Shown here in pieces: positions 16,239-16,552 of a DNA stretch of 16,552 nucleotides. The position numbers were made by a program, and so were the translations under genes. The stretch lies in NCBI GenBank assembly GCA_964195005.1, contig CAXMOO010000117.1, forward strand, positions 1-16,552, read 5' to 3'. Origin of the DNA: JAUXLW01 sp964195005 (GTDB taxonomy: Bacteria; Actinomycetota; Acidimicrobiia; Spongiisociales; SHLN01). Within the stretch, counting starts at the first letter, position 1, and each line of letters starts with the position of its first letter. The notes below the pieces were generated by a model that worked only from the letters and a program-made list of their open reading frames with translations, made no database searches and was not told the origin of the DNA.

Positions 16239-16326
16239 TATGGGCCTACGAGGGGGAGCAGCATTGTCGGAGTTAGTATTGCCGCACCGGGCCGAATGTG
16301 TCGCCTCCAGCCCGCAAGGAGAATGA
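16239..16326. promoter_or_regulatory. Divergent control region between pgsA and gltA
   Basis: These 88 bp must contain the starts for two divergent operons. TAGTAT at 16275-16280 on the plus strand is a possible -10 for gltA, but no good -35 is visible. On the minus strand GACAAT at 16262-16267 could serve pgsA. AAGGAG at 16316-16321 is a strong ribosome-binding site for gltA, five bases before its ATG. Confidence 0.4.
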
Positions 16327-16552
16327 ATGTTTAACACCTCCGAGGGAGAGCTGAAAATCACCGCCGACGGTGGCAAGAAGGTCAACTTCGCGACTCTGAC
16401 CGGATCGGAAGGAGACGTCGGCATCGACGTTGGCAAGCTGCGGGCTGAGCACCACCTGGTCACACTCGATTACGGCTTCGCCAATACCGCCGGATGCCAG
16501 AGCGCCATCAGCTTCGTCGACGGAGATGCTGGTGAGCTGCGGTACCGCGGGT
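16327..16552 (+). CDS. gltA: Citrate synthase, N-terminal part, cut by window edge
   Basis: Citrate synthase condenses oxaloacetate and acetyl-CoA to start the TCA cycle. The frame is open from ATG 16327 to the window end (75 codons), preceded by AAGGAG at an ideal 5-base spacing. The sequence matches the N-terminus of the long bacterial form: GSEGDVGIDVGKLRAEHHLV, then TLDYGFANTAGCQSAISFVD and GDAGELRYRG, the last being the almost invariant lead-in to RGYPIE. The catalytic His and Asp residues lie beyond the edge, so activity and citrate versus 2-methylcitrate synthase preference cannot be judged. It is transcribed away from the pgsA operon. Confidence 0.9.
   Translation, partial: MFNTSEGELKITADGGKKVNFATLTGSEGDVGIDVGKLRAEHHLVTLDYGFANTAGCQSAISFVDGDAGELRYRG

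Overview
The window looks like chromosomal core sequence from a high-GC actinobacterium. The evidence is a phosphatidylinositol-phosphate synthase / acyltransferase / PimA-type mannosyltransferase cluster, a Thr-rich linker in a lipoprotein, dense minus-strand operons with 4-nt stop/start overlaps, and GTG and TTG starts. Gene order resembles what I recall of the Mycobacterium tuberculosis region from pgsA1-patA-pimA through pdxS-pdxT-yebC and ruvCAB to yajC-secDF-rel. Here queA and tgt sit between ruvB and yajC, an arrangement better known outside the mycobacteria. Acidimicrobiia or a neighbouring deep actinobacterial class is my guess, but no rRNA is present to settle it.

Layout, left to right. 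Positions 1-9146 hold one long minus-strand operon, read right to left as ruvC, ruvA, ruvB, queA, tgt, yajC, secD, secF, and then rel, which runs off the left edge without its ACT domain. Adjacent genes mostly overlap by ATGA or GTGA. Positions 9147-9274 are a divergent control region, with a candidate leaderless promoter and a near-consensus LexA (SOS) box on the ruvC start. Positions 9275-9745 hold an unrecognised plus-strand gene. Positions 9746-10399 contain no gene; they hold most of two copies of a roughly 263-bp direct repeat, each followed by a GC-rich hairpin. Positions 10400-12584 are the pdxS-pdxT-yebC operon (minus). A strong 17-bp hairpin lies at 12623-12666. Positions 12674-16238 are the pgsA-patA-pimA-DUF3048 operon (minus). 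At 16327 a plus-strand citrate synthase gene begins and runs off the right edge.

How the genes work together. RuvC, RuvA and RuvB process Holliday junctions. QueA and Tgt act in tRNA queuosine modification. YajC, SecD and SecF form the accessory part of the Sec translocase. Rel makes and degrades (p)ppGpp. PdxS and PdxT form pyridoxal-5'-phosphate synthase, and YebC is a transcription or translation factor co-transcribed with them. PgsA, PatA and PimA make, acylate and mannosylate phosphatidylinositol for envelope phospho-glycolipids; a DUF3048 lipoprotein is attached to that operon.

Most of the window is ordinary housekeeping sequence. The points worth a second look are the SOS-type site on the ruvC start, the duplicated repeat that supplies the stop codon of the orphan gene, the Tgt substrate-pocket substitution, and the hairpin between the pim and pdx operons. 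I see no CRISPR array, transposase, phage gene, tRNA or rRNA.
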